A DNA stretch of 64,000 nt from Flavobacterium anseongense (GTDB taxonomy: Bacteria; Bacteroidota; Bacteroidia; Flavobacteriales; Flavobacteriaceae). The stretch is taken from NCBI RefSeq assembly GCF_021608185.1, contig NZ_JAKIHN010000005.1, forward strand, positions 186,001-250,000. Direction: 5' to 3'. Positions 7,672 to 16,819 of the stretch are shown one piece after another. The translations under genes and the position numbers were made by a program. The stretch's first letter is position 1; each line of letters begins with the position of its first letter. The notes under the pieces were generated by a model. It worked only from the letters and a program-made list of their open reading frames with translations, made no database searches and was not told where the DNA came from.

Positions 7672-8658
7672 TTATTTTGCAGGTTCTTCCGGATTGGAAG
7701 TGTCAGAAGGATTATAATCTAACGAAGTATGATTTCCTGATTTCTTAACTCTTTTAGGTTGATTTTTCATTTGTTCACCCATGATGCTCGAAGCTGTAAA
7801 GCTAGTCACCATATTGTTCAACATATCACTTGCTGCTTGTGGTGAGTTTGGCAATAAAATCAAATTAGAATTAGTATCAGCACCAATTGCCTGAAGCGTG
7901 TCATAATGTTGCGTAATTACAATCAAAGCCGAAGCTTCTTGTGAATTGATACCCACTTTGTTTAAAACATCAACACTTTCTACCAAACCTTTTGCAATTT
8001 CTCTACGTTGGTCGGCAATACCTTGTCCCTGTAATTTTTTGCTTTCCGCTTCCGCTTTTGCTTTAGCTACAATTCTGATTCGCTGTGCATCCGATTCGAA
8101 CATAGCGGCCGTTTTTTCTCTTTCAGCAGCGTTGATTCTGTTCATTGCATTTTTCACTTGAATATCAGGGTCAATATCGGTAACCAAAGTATTGATGATA
8201 TCGTAACCATACGTTGTCATTGCTTCGTTTAATTCACGTTTAACTGCAATTGCGATGTCATCTTTTCTCACGAAAACATCATCCAAAATTAACTTTGGAA
8301 CTTCGGCACGAACTACGTCAAAAACATAAGCGGTGATTTGATCATGTGGATATTCCAATTTGTAAAAAGCTTCGTAAACGTGTTCCTGAATTACTTTAAA
8401 CTGTACAGAGACTTTCATTTTGATAAACACATTGTCTTTGGTTTGTGTTTCGATGATAACGTCCAATTGCTGAATTCTAAGATTCACACGACCGGCAATA
8501 CGATCAATGATTGGAATCTTAAGTTGTAAACCGGAATTTCGGATACTTAAAAACTTTCCGAATCGCTCTACAACGACTGCGGTTTGTTGTTTTACCGTAA
8601 AAAATGAAGAGAACAAAATGATAACACCAAGAAAAAGAATGATGAAGATAAATGGCAT
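7672..8658 (-). CDS. SPFH/band 7 (stomatin-like) membrane protein
   Basis: A 328-residue protein with one N-terminal transmembrane helix (about 2-20) followed by the SPFH domain (about 20-180; VVVERFGKFLSIRNSGLQLKIP region) and a long coiled coil rich in Ala, Glu and Lys (about 180-240). The C-terminal tail is hydrophilic. Stomatin-like proteins oligomerise in membrane microdomains and scaffold proteases or other membrane proteins; this one most resembles the QmcA/paraslipin group. No NfeD-type gene is adjacent. The gene is divergent from the outer-membrane protein gene. Confidence 0.9.
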   Translation of the reverse strand: MPFIFIILFLGVIILFSSFFTVKQQTAVVVERFGKFLSIRNSGLQLKIPIIDRIAGRVNLRIQQLDVIIETQTKDNVFIKMKVSVQFKVIQEHVYEAFYKLEYPHDQITAYVFDVVRAEVPKLILDDVFVRKDDIAIAVKRELNEAMTTYGYDIINTLVTDIDPDIQVKNAMNRINAAEREKTAAMFESDAQRIRIVAKAKAEAESKKLQGQGIADQRREIAKGLVESVDVLNKVGINSQEASALIVITQHYDTLQAIGADTNSNLILLPNSPQAASDMLNNMVTSFTASSIMGEQMKNQPKRVKKSGNHTSLDYNPSDTSNPEEPAK

Positions 8659-8704
8659 AATTTTTAAATATTTAAGTTAGTAAAGTTGTTGTACGAAAAA
8701 AATG

Positions 8705-8712
8705 TATGTTTG
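8705..8712 (+). promoter_or_regulatory. -7 box upstream of outer-membrane protein gene
   Basis: TATGTTTG matches TANNTTTG exactly, with TTG at 8686-8688 sixteen nt upstream. It supports initiation at ATG 8737 rather than at the upstream TTG 8686, which would lie outside the transcript. Confidence 0.6.
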
Positions 8713-8736
8713 TTACAAATTAAAAGTTACGAATTC

Positions 8737-9381
8737 ATGATTAAAAAATTTTCAATCCTTTTGTTGTTGACTACAACTATTGGATTTGCACAGTATGGCT
8801 ACAGGAGCGGTAATCGTATCGGGCTTTCAGCCGGAATTTCACAAACGACATTATTTACCAATAATTTTGATACCAAGCCAGAGTTAGGTTTTTCCGGAGG
8901 GCTTTCTGTAAGGGGAAATTATTATAATAACTGGAGCATGATTTATGGCATGCAGTTTTTCTCCAATAATTTTTCTTTGGAATCTACTTTAAACCAAAAA
9001 ATAAAATACAATATTCAGGGTGTTCAGGTTAGATTATTAATGAGTTATAATGTTGTTGAAGATCATGTTTCGTTAGATTTTGGCCCTGTATTACAGATTA
9101 ATGGAAAATTAGGAATTGCTGCTTCAGATGAAAACAAAATCATTAAAGGCACTTTGTTAAAAGCCAATCAAATTGAAGATATTTCAACATTTAGCGGCAA
9201 CTTTTATTTAGGGTGTTCAGCAGGAAATAAAATTATAAGAGCTGTTATTTTCTATGAATATGGATTTACCAATATATTGAATAAACTCAACAAGAATGAA
9301 GACTTGCAGGAGTATAATAACGGAGATAGTTTTAAAGGTAACCTTGGAACAATAAACGGTCAGGTTATTTTTAACTTATAA
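8737..9381 (+). CDS. Outer-membrane beta-barrel (porin-like) protein
   Basis: From the ATG at 8737 the protein has 214 residues and a clear signal peptide (IKKFSILLLLTTTIGFAQ). The mature part alternates polar and hydrophobic residues with many aromatic strand ends and finishes in FNL, the usual aromatic-rich end of an outer-membrane barrel. It belongs to the small porin-family/OMP_b-brl group. Substrate or partner unknown. The longer frame from 8686 is rejected because it precedes the promoter and would hide the signal peptide. A bidirectional terminator follows. Confidence 0.8.
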   Translation: MIKKFSILLLLTTTIGFAQYGYRSGNRIGLSAGISQTTLFTNNFDTKPELGFSGGLSVRGNYYNNWSMIYGMQFFSNNFSLESTLNQKIKYNIQGVQVRLLMSYNVVEDHVSLDFGPVLQINGKLGIAASDENKIIKGTLLKANQIEDISTFSGNFYLGCSAGNKIIRAVIFYEYGFTNILNKLNKNEDLQEYNNGDSFKGNLGTINGQVIFNL

Positions 9382-9407
9382 AAAAGTCCCGATAATTCGG
9401 GACTTTT
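9382..9407. terminator. Bidirectional terminator between OMP gene and gltX
   Basis: GTCCCGA (9386-9392) pairs with TCGGGAC (9397-9403) with a TAAT loop and flanking A and T runs on both sides. It can serve both convergent genes and sits 5 nt from the gltX stop codon. Confidence 0.85.
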
Positions 9408-9411
9408 CTTT

Positions 9412-10917
9412 TTATAAAGTAGCTATTGCTTTCTGCAACCGCTTGATGGTTTCTTCTTTTCCAATCAACTCTACAATATCAAATAGATGTGGACCTTTAA
9501 GCGCGCCAACTAAGCTCAAACGGAAAGGCTGCATTACTTTTCCCATTCCGATTTCGTTATGAGTCATCCAGTCTTTTACAATTGTCTCGATGTTTACCGA
9601 TGTAAAATCCTCAATTGAATTAAGCACTTCGATCAATTGTTTTATTAATTCAGGTGTTTCCTCTTTCCAGTTTTTGGCCGCTTTTTCATCATAAGTTGTC
9701 GGTGCTTCAAAAAAGAAATTACTCATTTCCCAGAATTCAGAAACAAAGTTCGCGCGCTCTTTTATCAAGGAAACGATTTTTACCAACTTATCATTGTCAA
9801 TAGTAATTCCTTTTTCAGAAAGAATAGCAGCAAAACTTTTCGCTAAACTTTCATCACTTTGTTTTTGCAAATATTGGTGATTGAACCATTTGTTTTTGTC
9901 TGGGTCGAATTTGGCTCCGGCTTTATGAACTCGGTTTAAATCAAATTTTTCAACTAATTCTTCCAATGAGAATAACTCTTGATCTGTTCCGTCATTCCAT
10001 CCTAATAATGCTAAGAAGTTAATAACAGCTTCAGGGAAAAATCCGTTTTCTCTATAACCGGATGAAACGCCTTCTTCACTTTTCCATTCTAATGGAAATA
10101 CTGGAAATCCTAATTTATCGCCATCTCGTTTTGATAATTTTCCGTTTCCGATAGGTTTTAAAATCAATGGTAAGTGAGCAAATTCCGGCGCTTCCCAACC
10201 AAAGGCTTTGTATAATAATGAGTGTAGCGGCATTGAAGGCAGCCATTCTTCCCCACGAATAACATGAGACGTTTCCATTAAATGGTCATCAACAATATTG
10301 GCCAAATGATAAGTCGGCATTCCGTCAGATTTGAATAAAACTTTATCGTCTAACAAATTGGTTTCAAAACTAATATCACCACGAATGATGTCGTGCAAAT
10401 ACAAAGTTTCATTAACAGGTGTTTTAAAACGAACCACATAAGCTTCGCCGGCCGCAATTCTTTTTTCGGTTTCTTCTTTTGAAATCACCAAAGATGTATC
10501 TAGCTTTTCGCGATTATGCCAGTTGTAGATAAATGTTTTTCCTTGCTCTTCATGTTGCTTTCTGTGAAAATCTAATGCTTCAGCAGTATCAAATGCATAA
10601 TAAGCCCAGCCAGAATTTATCAATTGGTCGGCGTATTGTTTGTACAGTTCTTTTCTTTCAGACTGTCTGTAAGGGCCAAATTTCTCGTTCTTTCCAACGG
10701 TTTCACTTGGCGCAATGCCTAACCATTCCAAAGCTTCGAAAATATATTGTTCCGCTCCCGGAATGAAACGGTTTTGGTCGGTATCTTCAATTCTTAAATA
10801 GAAAATGCCATTATGTTTTTTGGCAAATAAATAATTAAATAGCGCAGTTCTAACACCTCCAATATGTAATGGTCCGGTTGGACTTGGAGCAAAACGAACT
10901 CTAACTGGTCTTGACAT
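9412..10917 (-). CDS. gltX: Glutamate--tRNA ligase
   Basis: This 501-residue class I synthetase attaches glutamate to tRNA-Glu. The HIGH motif is HIGG (residues 18-21) after FAPSPTGPL, and the KMSKS equivalent is KLSKR (260-264). The C-terminal helical anticodon-binding domain is complete. Length is normal. The gene is a single unit with a perfect -7 box 18 nt upstream of its ATG and a shared terminator downstream. Confidence 0.97.
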   Translation of the reverse strand: MSRPVRVRFAPSPTGPLHIGGVRTALFNYLFAKKHNGIFYLRIEDTDQNRFIPGAEQYIFEALEWLGIAPSETVGKNEKFGPYRQSERKELYKQYADQLINSGWAYYAFDTAEALDFHRKQHEEQGKTFIYNWHNREKLDTSLVISKEETEKRIAAGEAYVVRFKTPVNETLYLHDIIRGDISFETNLLDDKVLFKSDGMPTYHLANIVDDHLMETSHVIRGEEWLPSMPLHSLLYKAFGWEAPEFAHLPLILKPIGNGKLSKRDGDKLGFPVFPLEWKSEEGVSSGYRENGFFPEAVINFLALLGWNDGTDQELFSLEELVEKFDLNRVHKAGAKFDPDKNKWFNHQYLQKQSDESLAKSFAAILSEKGITIDNDKLVKIVSLIKERANFVSEFWEMSNFFFEAPTTYDEKAAKNWKEETPELIKQLIEVLNSIEDFTSVNIETIVKDWMTHNEIGMGKVMQPFRLSLVGALKGPHLFDIVELIGKEETIKRLQKAIATL

Positions 10918-10934
10918 TTTTGTAAATTTTGATG

Positions 10935-10942
10935 CAAAGATA
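10935..10942 (-). promoter_or_regulatory. -7 box of gltX promoter
   Basis: The minus strand reads TATCTTTG, a perfect TANNTTTG match, 18 nt before the gltX start. Four nt further upstream begins a heptamer tandem repeat, leaving no recognisable -33 TTG. Confidence 0.7.
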
Positions 10943-10946
10943 ATCA

Positions 10947-10980
10947 GAAGTTGGAAGTTGGAAGTTGGAAGTTGGAAGTT
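10947..10980. repeat. Heptamer tandem repeat (GAAGTTG, about 5 copies)
   Basis: Four exact copies of GAAGTTG (10947-10974) and a partial fifth (10975-10980) sit between the gltX promoter and the DUF4175 gene. Unlike most other repeats in the window no complementary arm follows, so this may be a half element. Confidence 0.85.
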
Positions 10981-11027
10981 TTTGGTGTTGATTGATAAGG
11001 TATTTTCTTTGGCAAATTTTTAACGCT

Positions 11028-11055
11028 TTGATATTCGCTAAAAATTGTACATTTA
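11028..11055 (+). promoter_or_regulatory. Promoter of the DUF4175-ybeY-mnmG group
   Basis: TTG (11028-11030) is followed after 17 nt by TACATTTA (11048-11055), a 7/8 match to TANNTTTG. It lies 26 nt before the preferred TTG start at 11082 and downstream of the alternative TTG at 10992. Confidence 0.5.
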
Positions 11056-11081
11056 TCGGTTATAAAAAGAAATTGCAAAAA

Positions 11082-14000
11082 TTGGACAATTCAAAGATCA
11101 TATATCAAAAGTTAGAAGGCTTTATTAATAAGTACTATACTAATCAATTGCTGAAGGGAATTATTTTCTTTATCGGAATTGGTTTGCTGTATTTTATATT
11201 CACTTTGTTCGTAGAATACTTTCTTTGGCTTAAGCCAGCAGCGAGGACAGTTTTGTTTTACACCTTTGTTCTGGTTGAACTCGTTCTGTTTTTCAGATTT
11301 ATTTGTTTTCCGTTATTCAAATTATCCAAACTTCAAAAAGGCATTGATTACGAGGAAGCTTCGGTTATTATAGGGAATCACTTCAATGAAATTGAAGATA
11401 AGTTAACTAACTTTTTACAGCTTTCTTATGACAAGAACAAATCGGAATTATTAGCGGCATCAATTGATCAAAAAGCTAACACACTGCAACCGATTCCTTT
11501 TGGAAATGCCATAAACTTTGGAAATAACAAAAGGTATTTGCCTTTGGCGATAATTCCAATATTGTTTTTTGCCTTCTTTTATCTTTCGGGAAACAGCAAT
11601 TTGATTTCACAAAGTTTGAATCGGGTAGTTCATTTTAAGCAGCAATTTTTACCACCGGCACCTTTTGAATTTGAGGTTTTGAATAAAGATTTACAAACGG
11701 AACAAAACAAAGATTTCCTTTTAAAAGTAAAAACGATTGGCAAAGTTGTTCCCGAAAATGCAATGATTTTCATTGGTGATGAAAGTTATTTTATGGAAAG
11801 CAGCAAGCCGGGAGAATTTGAATTTGTGATTCCGAAACCATCGGAAGATTTAGAATTTCACATAGAAGCTAACGATGTTTCTTCACACGATTATGAATTG
11901 AAAGTTGTTACGGTTCCTTCGATTGCCAATTTTGAAATGGTATTGAATTTCCCAAACTATTTGAATAAAAAATCTGAAGTTATTAAAGGAACAGGAAATG
12001 CCATAATTCCTGAAGGAACACAAGTAACCTGGAGAATGAATACATTGGCTACACAAAAAGTGGATTGGGTTAACGAAAATGCACATTACACTTTTACTAA
12101 AAATGACAATTTATTTTCGTTGTCAAAAAGCATTCTTCAGAATTTAGATTACCAAATTTTAACTTCGAATAATAAAGTTCAGAACTATGAAAAACTGAAC
12201 TATCAGATTTCGGTAATCAAAGATCAATATCCAACGATTACTGTAAACAATGCACCTGATAGTTTAAAGGTTAATAAGAACTTTGTTTTAGGACAGATTT
12301 CAGACGATTATGGCTTGTCTAAACTGCAAATTGTGTATTATCCAAAAGATACTCCGAACGCGGCTAAAAAAGCCGCTATTTCAGTCAAGAAAGATGTTTA
12401 TGATCAGTTTGTGTTTTCTTTTCCGAGTAATCTTCCAGTAGAAGAAGGTGTTTCGTATGAATATTATTTTGAGATTTTTGATAATGATGCTATTCATAAT
12501 TACAAAAGCACAAAGTCTTCTGTTTTTAGTAACCGAATTGCAACTGAAACGGAAAAGCAGGATGAACAGATGCAACAGCAAAATGAAAACATCAATTCAT
12601 TAGCAAAATCTCTGAAAGCACAAGATAAGCAGCTTTCGGAGTTGGATAAATTGCAAAAAATGGGTAAGGAAAAAGATAACCTAGAATATAAAGACCAACA
12701 AAAAGTAAACGATTTTATTCAGCGTCAAAAGCAACAGGACGAAATGATGAAAGAGTTTTCAGAAAAGATGAAGGACAATTTAGAGCAATTCAAATCGGAG
12801 AAGAAAGACGAGAAAAAAGAATTGCTTCAGGATAGATTAGAAAAAACAAAAGAAGAAATAGAAAAAAATAAAAAACTGCTCGAAGAACTTCAAAAGCTGA
12901 ATGACAAAATCAGTAAGGAAGAGTTGTTTGAGAAAATGGAGAAATTCCAGCAAGCCAGTAAAAATCAGACTAAGAGTTTAGAGCAATTGGTTGAGTTGAC
13001 TAAACGTTATTACGTAGAGAAAAAAGCACAGCAAATAGCCGATAAAATAAATAAACTTGCTGAAAAACAAGATAAGCTGGCCGATAAAACGGACGAGAAT
13101 AATGCTGAGAAACAAGATGAAATCAATAAGGAATTTGATAAAATCAAAGAAGAATTAAAAGATTTAGAAAAAGACAATAAGGAACTTAAAGCACCAATGG
13201 ATTTACCTAAATCAGAAGAAAAAGAGAAAAGCATTGACGAAGATTTAAAAGATGCTAAAGACCAATTGCAAAAACAGCAAAAGGGCAAGGCCAAGCCAAA
13301 GCAAAAAAGCGCTTCCAAAAAAATGAAGCAAATGAGTCAACAAATGCAAGAGCAAATGGAGTCATCAGAAGCAGAGCAAATGGAAGAAGATGTTGCCATG
13401 CTGCGACAAATTTTGGATAACCTTTTGGCTTATTCTTTTTCTCAGGAAGATGTGATGAAGCAATTTCGGAATTTAAAACGTGGTGCACCATCATTCAATA
13501 AAAATTTAAAAATTCAGCAAAACTTAAAGCAACAATTCAAGCATGTTGATGATAGTTTGTTTGCCATGTCGTTGCGTAATCCAAAAATAGGTGAAAACAT
13601 TACAAAGGAAATAGGAAACGTTCAGTACAATGTTGATAAGGCAATTGAGACTCTGGCGGAAGCGAATGTTCCAAAGGGAAGTTCGCACCAACAATATGCG
13701 GTTTCGTCTTCTAACAAACTTGCCGATTTACTAAGTGATATTCTAAACGGAATGCAAATGCAAATGGCGATGCCGGGTTCTGGAAAAGGAAGTCCAAAAC
13801 CAGGACAAGGTTCCGGAATGCAATTGCCCGATATAATCAAAAAGCAAGAAGGTTTGGGCGAAAAGATGAAAAAGGGAATGAAGAAAGGTGACAAACCCGG
13901 AGAAGGGCAGGAAGGTAATCAAGGAGAAAAAGAAGGTCAAGGTCAGGAAGGACAAAAAGGAAGTAATGGGAAAGGTGACGGAAAAGGCGACAGTGGCGAC

Positions 14001-14477
14001 GGAAAAGGAAACAATGGAAAGGGAAAAGGTAACCAACAAGGAGGTGAAAATGGACAAGACGGAGAAGGCGATGCTAAAGCCATAATGGAAATTTATAAGG
14101 AACAGCAACAGTTGCGAGAAGCTTTAGAAAAGGAATTGAAGAAGCAAGGCGTTGGAGGAAATGGTCAGAATGCTATGGATCAGATGAAGCAGATTGAGAA
14201 ACAGTTATTAAACAAAGGATTTAACAACGAAACGCTTCAAAAGATTTTGAATGTTAAATATGAATTGCTGAAGTTAGAAAAAGCAGTGCAGCAACAAGGA
14301 CAAGACAGTAAACGCCAATCGGAAACAAATAAAAAAGAATTTAATAATCAAGCTAATGCATTGCCGGGCAAACTTCAAGAATATTTGAATAGTATTGAAA
14401 TTTTAAATAGACAAAGCTTACCTTTGCGCTCCAATTTTAACCAAAGGGTTCAAGAATATTTCAAAACCAATGATTAG
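11082..14477 (+). CDS. DUF4175 family large membrane-anchored coiled-coil protein
   Basis: A protein of about 1131 residues with three N-terminal hydrophobic segments (about 22-50, 58-80 and 152-171), a beta-rich extracytoplasmic middle, then a very long charged coiled coil (about 500-800) and a Gly/Lys/Gln/Glu low-complexity stretch (about 925-1010). This is the DUF4175 pattern of Bacteroidota; function unknown. No ATG fits the N-terminus: I choose TTG at 11082 because conserved-looking sequence starts there and a promoter lies just upstream; TTG 10992 would add 30 residues. Its end overlaps ybeY by 8 nt, implying translational coupling. Confidence 0.85.
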   Translation: MDNSKIIYQKLEGFINKYYTNQLLKGIIFFIGIGLLYFIFTLFVEYFLWLKPAARTVLFYTFVLVELVLFFRFICFPLFKLSKLQKGIDYEEASVIIGNHFNEIEDKLTNFLQLSYDKNKSELLAASIDQKANTLQPIPFGNAINFGNNKRYLPLAIIPILFFAFFYLSGNSNLISQSLNRVVHFKQQFLPPAPFEFEVLNKDLQTEQNKDFLLKVKTIGKVVPENAMIFIGDESYFMESSKPGEFEFVIPKPSEDLEFHIEANDVSSHDYELKVVTVPSIANFEMVLNFPNYLNKKSEVIKGTGNAIIPEGTQVTWRMNTLATQKVDWVNENAHYTFTKNDNLFSLSKSILQNLDYQILTSNNKVQNYEKLNYQISVIKDQYPTITVNNAPDSLKVNKNFVLGQISDDYGLSKLQIVYYPKDTPNAAKKAAISVKKDVYDQFVFSFPSNLPVEEGVSYEYYFEIFDNDAIHNYKSTKSSVFSNRIATETEKQDEQMQQQNENINSLAKSLKAQDKQLSELDKLQKMGKEKDNLEYKDQQKVNDFIQRQKQQDEMMKEFSEKMKDNLEQFKSEKKDEKKELLQDRLEKTKEEIEKNKKLLEELQKLNDKISKEELFEKMEKFQQASKNQTKSLEQLVELTKRYYVEKKAQQIADKINKLAEKQDKLADKTDENNAEKQDEINKEFDKIKEELKDLEKDNKELKAPMDLPKSEEKEKSIDEDLKDAKDQLQKQQKGKAKPKQKSASKKMKQMSQQMQEQMESSEAEQMEEDVAMLRQILDNLLAYSFSQEDVMKQFRNLKRGAPSFNKNLKIQQNLKQQFKHVDDSLFAMSLRNPKIGENITKEIGNVQYNVDKAIETLAEANVPKGSSHQQYAVSSSNKLADLLSDILNGMQMQMAMPGSGKGSPKPGQGSGMQLPDIIKKQEGLGEKMKKGMKKGDKPGEGQEGNQGEKEGQGQEGQKGSNGKGDGKGDSGDGKGNNGKGKGNQQGGENGQDGEGDAKAIMEIYKEQQQLREALEKELKKQGVGGNGQNAMDQMKQIEKQLLNKGFNNETLQKILNVKYELLKLEKAVQQQGQDSKRQSETNKKEFNNQANALPGKLQEYLNSIEILNRQSLPLRSNFNQRVQEYFKTND

Positions 14478-14892
14478 TTTTAATTACGAGTTAGATTTCA
14501 AACTAGAAAATGAAACGCTTTATTCGGACTGGCTTTCCAAAGTCATTAGCTCTGAAATGAAGAGCGAAGGCGAGATTAATTATATCTTCTGTGACGATAA
14601 CTATTTAGTTGAAATTAACCAGCAGTATTTGGACCACGACACCTTAACAGACATTATCAGCTTTGATTATTCTGTCGGAAACGAACTACATGGAGATATT
14701 TTTATTTCTATAGAAAGAGTTCGTGAAAACGCCATTGATTTCAATGTTGATTTTGAGGAAGAACTAAAACGGGTTTTAGTACACGGAGTTTTACATTACT
14801 GTGGCTACAAAGATAAAAGCGAGGAAGACGAAAAACTTATGCGTCAAAAAGAAGAAGAAAAAATGAAGATGTTCCACGTGAAACACAACTAA
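14470..14892 (+). CDS. ybeY: Endoribonuclease YbeY (16S rRNA 3'-end maturation)
   Basis: A 140-residue zinc metalloprotein of the UPF0054 family that acts in rRNA processing and ribosome quality control. The metal motif reads HGVLHYCGYKDK: the first two histidines of the classical HGxLHxxGxDH are present but the third position is lysine, as I recall for Bacteroidota members. The charged C-terminus ends in MFHVKHN, whose codons coincide with a parS-like sequence (14870-14885). It overlaps the DUF4175 gene by 8 nt and is followed by mnmG after 1 nt. Confidence 0.93.
   Translation: MISFNYELDFKLENETLYSDWLSKVISSEMKSEGEINYIFCDDNYLVEINQQYLDHDTLTDIISFDYSVGNELHGDIFISIERVRENAIDFNVDFEEELKRVLVHGVLHYCGYKDKSEEDEKLMRQKEEEKMKMFHVKHN
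14870..14885. other. parS-like site 1
   Basis: TGTTCCACGTGAAACA matches the ParB-binding consensus TGTTTCACGTGAAACA at 15 of 16 bases. It lies inside the last codons of ybeY just before mnmG. A ParB site near mnmG (gidA) would be in line with an origin-proximal position; the alternative is that the codons for FHVKH are conserved as peptide. Confidence 0.65.
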
Positions 14893-14893
14893 A

Positions 14894-16765
14894 ATGTTTT
14901 TAGAAAAATACGATACAATAGTAGTAGGTGCGGGGCACGCTGGTTGTGAAGCAGCTGCGGCATCGGCTAATTTGGGCTGTAGTACGTTGTTGGTTACAAT
15001 GAGCCTGCAAAATATAGCACAAATGTCGTGTAATCCTGCGATGGGAGGAATTGCCAAAGGACAAATCGTGCGTGAGATTGATGCGCTTGGTGGATATTCG
15101 GGAATTGTTTCAGACAATACTGCAGTACAGTTTAAGATGTTGAATAAATCGAAAGGACCGGCAATGTGGTCGCCAAGAGTACAGTCGGACCGAATGCGTT
15201 TTGCTGAAGAATGGAGATTGCGATTGGAACGAACACCGAATCTCGACTTTTATCAGGAAATGGTAAAAGGTCTTTTGATTAAGAATAACAAGATTGAAGG
15301 AATTGTAACGTCACTCGGAATTGAAATTAAAGCCAAAACAGTTGTGCTTACAAACGGAACTTTCCTCAACGGATTAATTCATATTGGAGATAAACAATTT
15401 GGTGGAGGAAGAGCTGGTGAAAGTGCTGCTTTTGGAATCACCGATGACTTAGTTAAAGTTGGTTTTGAAGCGGGAAGAATGAAAACAGGAACACCGCCAA
15501 GAGTTGATGGACGTTCTTTAGATTATTCTAAAATGAGAGAAGAACCAGGAGATGAAGTTCCGGATAAATTTTCTTATTCAGATGAAACAAAACCTTTGAC
15601 ACATCAAATGCTTTGTCACATGACCTATACTTCAAATGAAGTGCATAATATTCTTCGTGAAGGTTTTGATCGTTCGCCAATGTTTAACGGAAGAATTAAA
15701 AGTATCGGTCCAAGATATTGTCCGTCGATTGAAGATAAGATTAATCGTTTTGCGGATAAAGAAAGACACCAATTATTTGTAGAACCGGAAGGCTGGAATA
15801 CAGTTGAAGTTTATGTAAATGGTTTTTCAACTTCGTTACCGGAAGATATTCAGTTTAAAGCATTGCGTTCAGTTGAAGGATTTGAGAAAGTTAAGTTTTT
15901 CCGTCCGGGTTATGCTATAGAATACGATTATTTTCCACCAACACAATTAAAGCATACGCTTGAAACGAAGCTTGTAGAAGGTTTATATTTTGCTGGTCAA
16001 ATTAACGGAACCACAGGATATGAAGAAGCAGCATCACAAGGAATGATGGCCGGAATTAATGCGGCATTGAAAGTAAAAGAACAAGAACCGATGATATTGC
16101 GTCGTGATGAAGCCTATATCGGAGTTTTGATTGATGATTTGATTACAAAAGGAACGGAAGAGCCATACAGAATGTTTACTTCACGCGCTGAATATAGAAC
16201 CTTATTACGTCAGGATAATGCCGATTTTAGATTAACACCAAAGTCATATGAAATAGGTTTAGCATCTGAAAAAAGATTGCGCAGAATGGAGCATAAGTTT
16301 AACGAAAGTGAAAAAATGGTGAATTTTTTCAAAGAAACTAGCATTTCACCTGAGGAAGCAAATCCAATTTTAGAAGCAAAAGATAGTTCTGCAATGGTTC
16401 AGTCGGATAAAATGTTTAAGGTGTTTTCACGCCCGCAAATTGAATTGGATGATTTTATGAAGTTTGACAAAGTTAAAGATTACGTTGCCGAAAATGATTT
16501 AGATAAAGAGATAATTGAACAGGCAGAAATCCAGGTTAAGTATTCAGGTTATATCGAAAAGGAAAGAAACAATGCGGAGAAATTAATCCGACTAGAAGAT
16601 ATTAAAATCCCTGAGAGCTTTGACTATAACAAAATTAAATCAATGTCAATTGAAGCCAAACAAAAATTAAGCAAGATTCGTCCGGTAACTATTTCGCAAG
16701 CGTCAAGAATCAGCGGAGTTTCTCCTGCTGACATTTCAGTTTTATTAATTTACATGGGCAGATAA
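14894..16765 (+). CDS. mnmG: tRNA uridine-5-carboxymethylaminomethyl modification enzyme MnmG (GidA)
   Basis: This 623-residue FAD protein works with MnmE to install the cmnm5 group on the wobble uridine of several tRNAs. The N-terminus carries the Rossmann motif VVGAGHAGCEAA (about 10-21); GTPPRVDGRS and TGYEEAASQG motifs typical of MnmG follow, and the C-terminal helical domain that contacts MnmE and tRNA is complete. It follows ybeY after 1 nt. parS-like sites flank both ends of the gene. Confidence 0.98.
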   Translation: MFLEKYDTIVVGAGHAGCEAAAASANLGCSTLLVTMSLQNIAQMSCNPAMGGIAKGQIVREIDALGGYSGIVSDNTAVQFKMLNKSKGPAMWSPRVQSDRMRFAEEWRLRLERTPNLDFYQEMVKGLLIKNNKIEGIVTSLGIEIKAKTVVLTNGTFLNGLIHIGDKQFGGGRAGESAAFGITDDLVKVGFEAGRMKTGTPPRVDGRSLDYSKMREEPGDEVPDKFSYSDETKPLTHQMLCHMTYTSNEVHNILREGFDRSPMFNGRIKSIGPRYCPSIEDKINRFADKERHQLFVEPEGWNTVEVYVNGFSTSLPEDIQFKALRSVEGFEKVKFFRPGYAIEYDYFPPTQLKHTLETKLVEGLYFAGQINGTTGYEEAASQGMMAGINAALKVKEQEPMILRRDEAYIGVLIDDLITKGTEEPYRMFTSRAEYRTLLRQDNADFRLTPKSYEIGLASEKRLRRMEHKFNESEKMVNFFKETSISPEEANPILEAKDSSAMVQSDKMFKVFSRPQIELDDFMKFDKVKDYVAENDLDKEIIEQAEIQVKYSGYIEKERNNAEKLIRLEDIKIPESFDYNKIKSMSIEAKQKLSKIRPVTISQASRISGVSPADISVLLIYMGR

Positions 16766-16770
16766 TTTTG

Positions 16771-16786
16771 CGTTCCACGTGAAACC
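16771..16786. other. parS-like site 2
   Basis: CGTTCCACGTGAAACC matches the ParB consensus at 13 of 16 bases, keeping the 14-bp core GTTCCACGTGAAAC identical to site 1. It lies in the non-coding gap after mnmG, so peptide conservation cannot explain it. Confidence 0.55.
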
Positions 16787-16819
16787 AAGTTTGCCAAGCC
16801 TTATCAATACAGCCTTTAT

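Noticed and set aside
10947..10980. CRISPR-like array
   Set aside because: The unit is 7 bp and contiguous, with no spacers; no cas genes are present in the window.
10992..11081. Upstream TTG start of the DUF4175 gene
   Set aside because: It lies before the promoter-like TTG-17-TACATTTA and adds a non-conserved-looking N-terminus; TTG 11082 is preferred, though not proven.
13010..14108. Long open frames antisense to the DUF4175 gene and a parallel Lys/Glu-rich frame (13888-14085)
   Set aside because: They mirror the Lys/Glu/Gln coiled-coil and Gly/Lys low-complexity codons of the real gene; composition is Ser/Phe-rich or repetitive and no start signals are seen.
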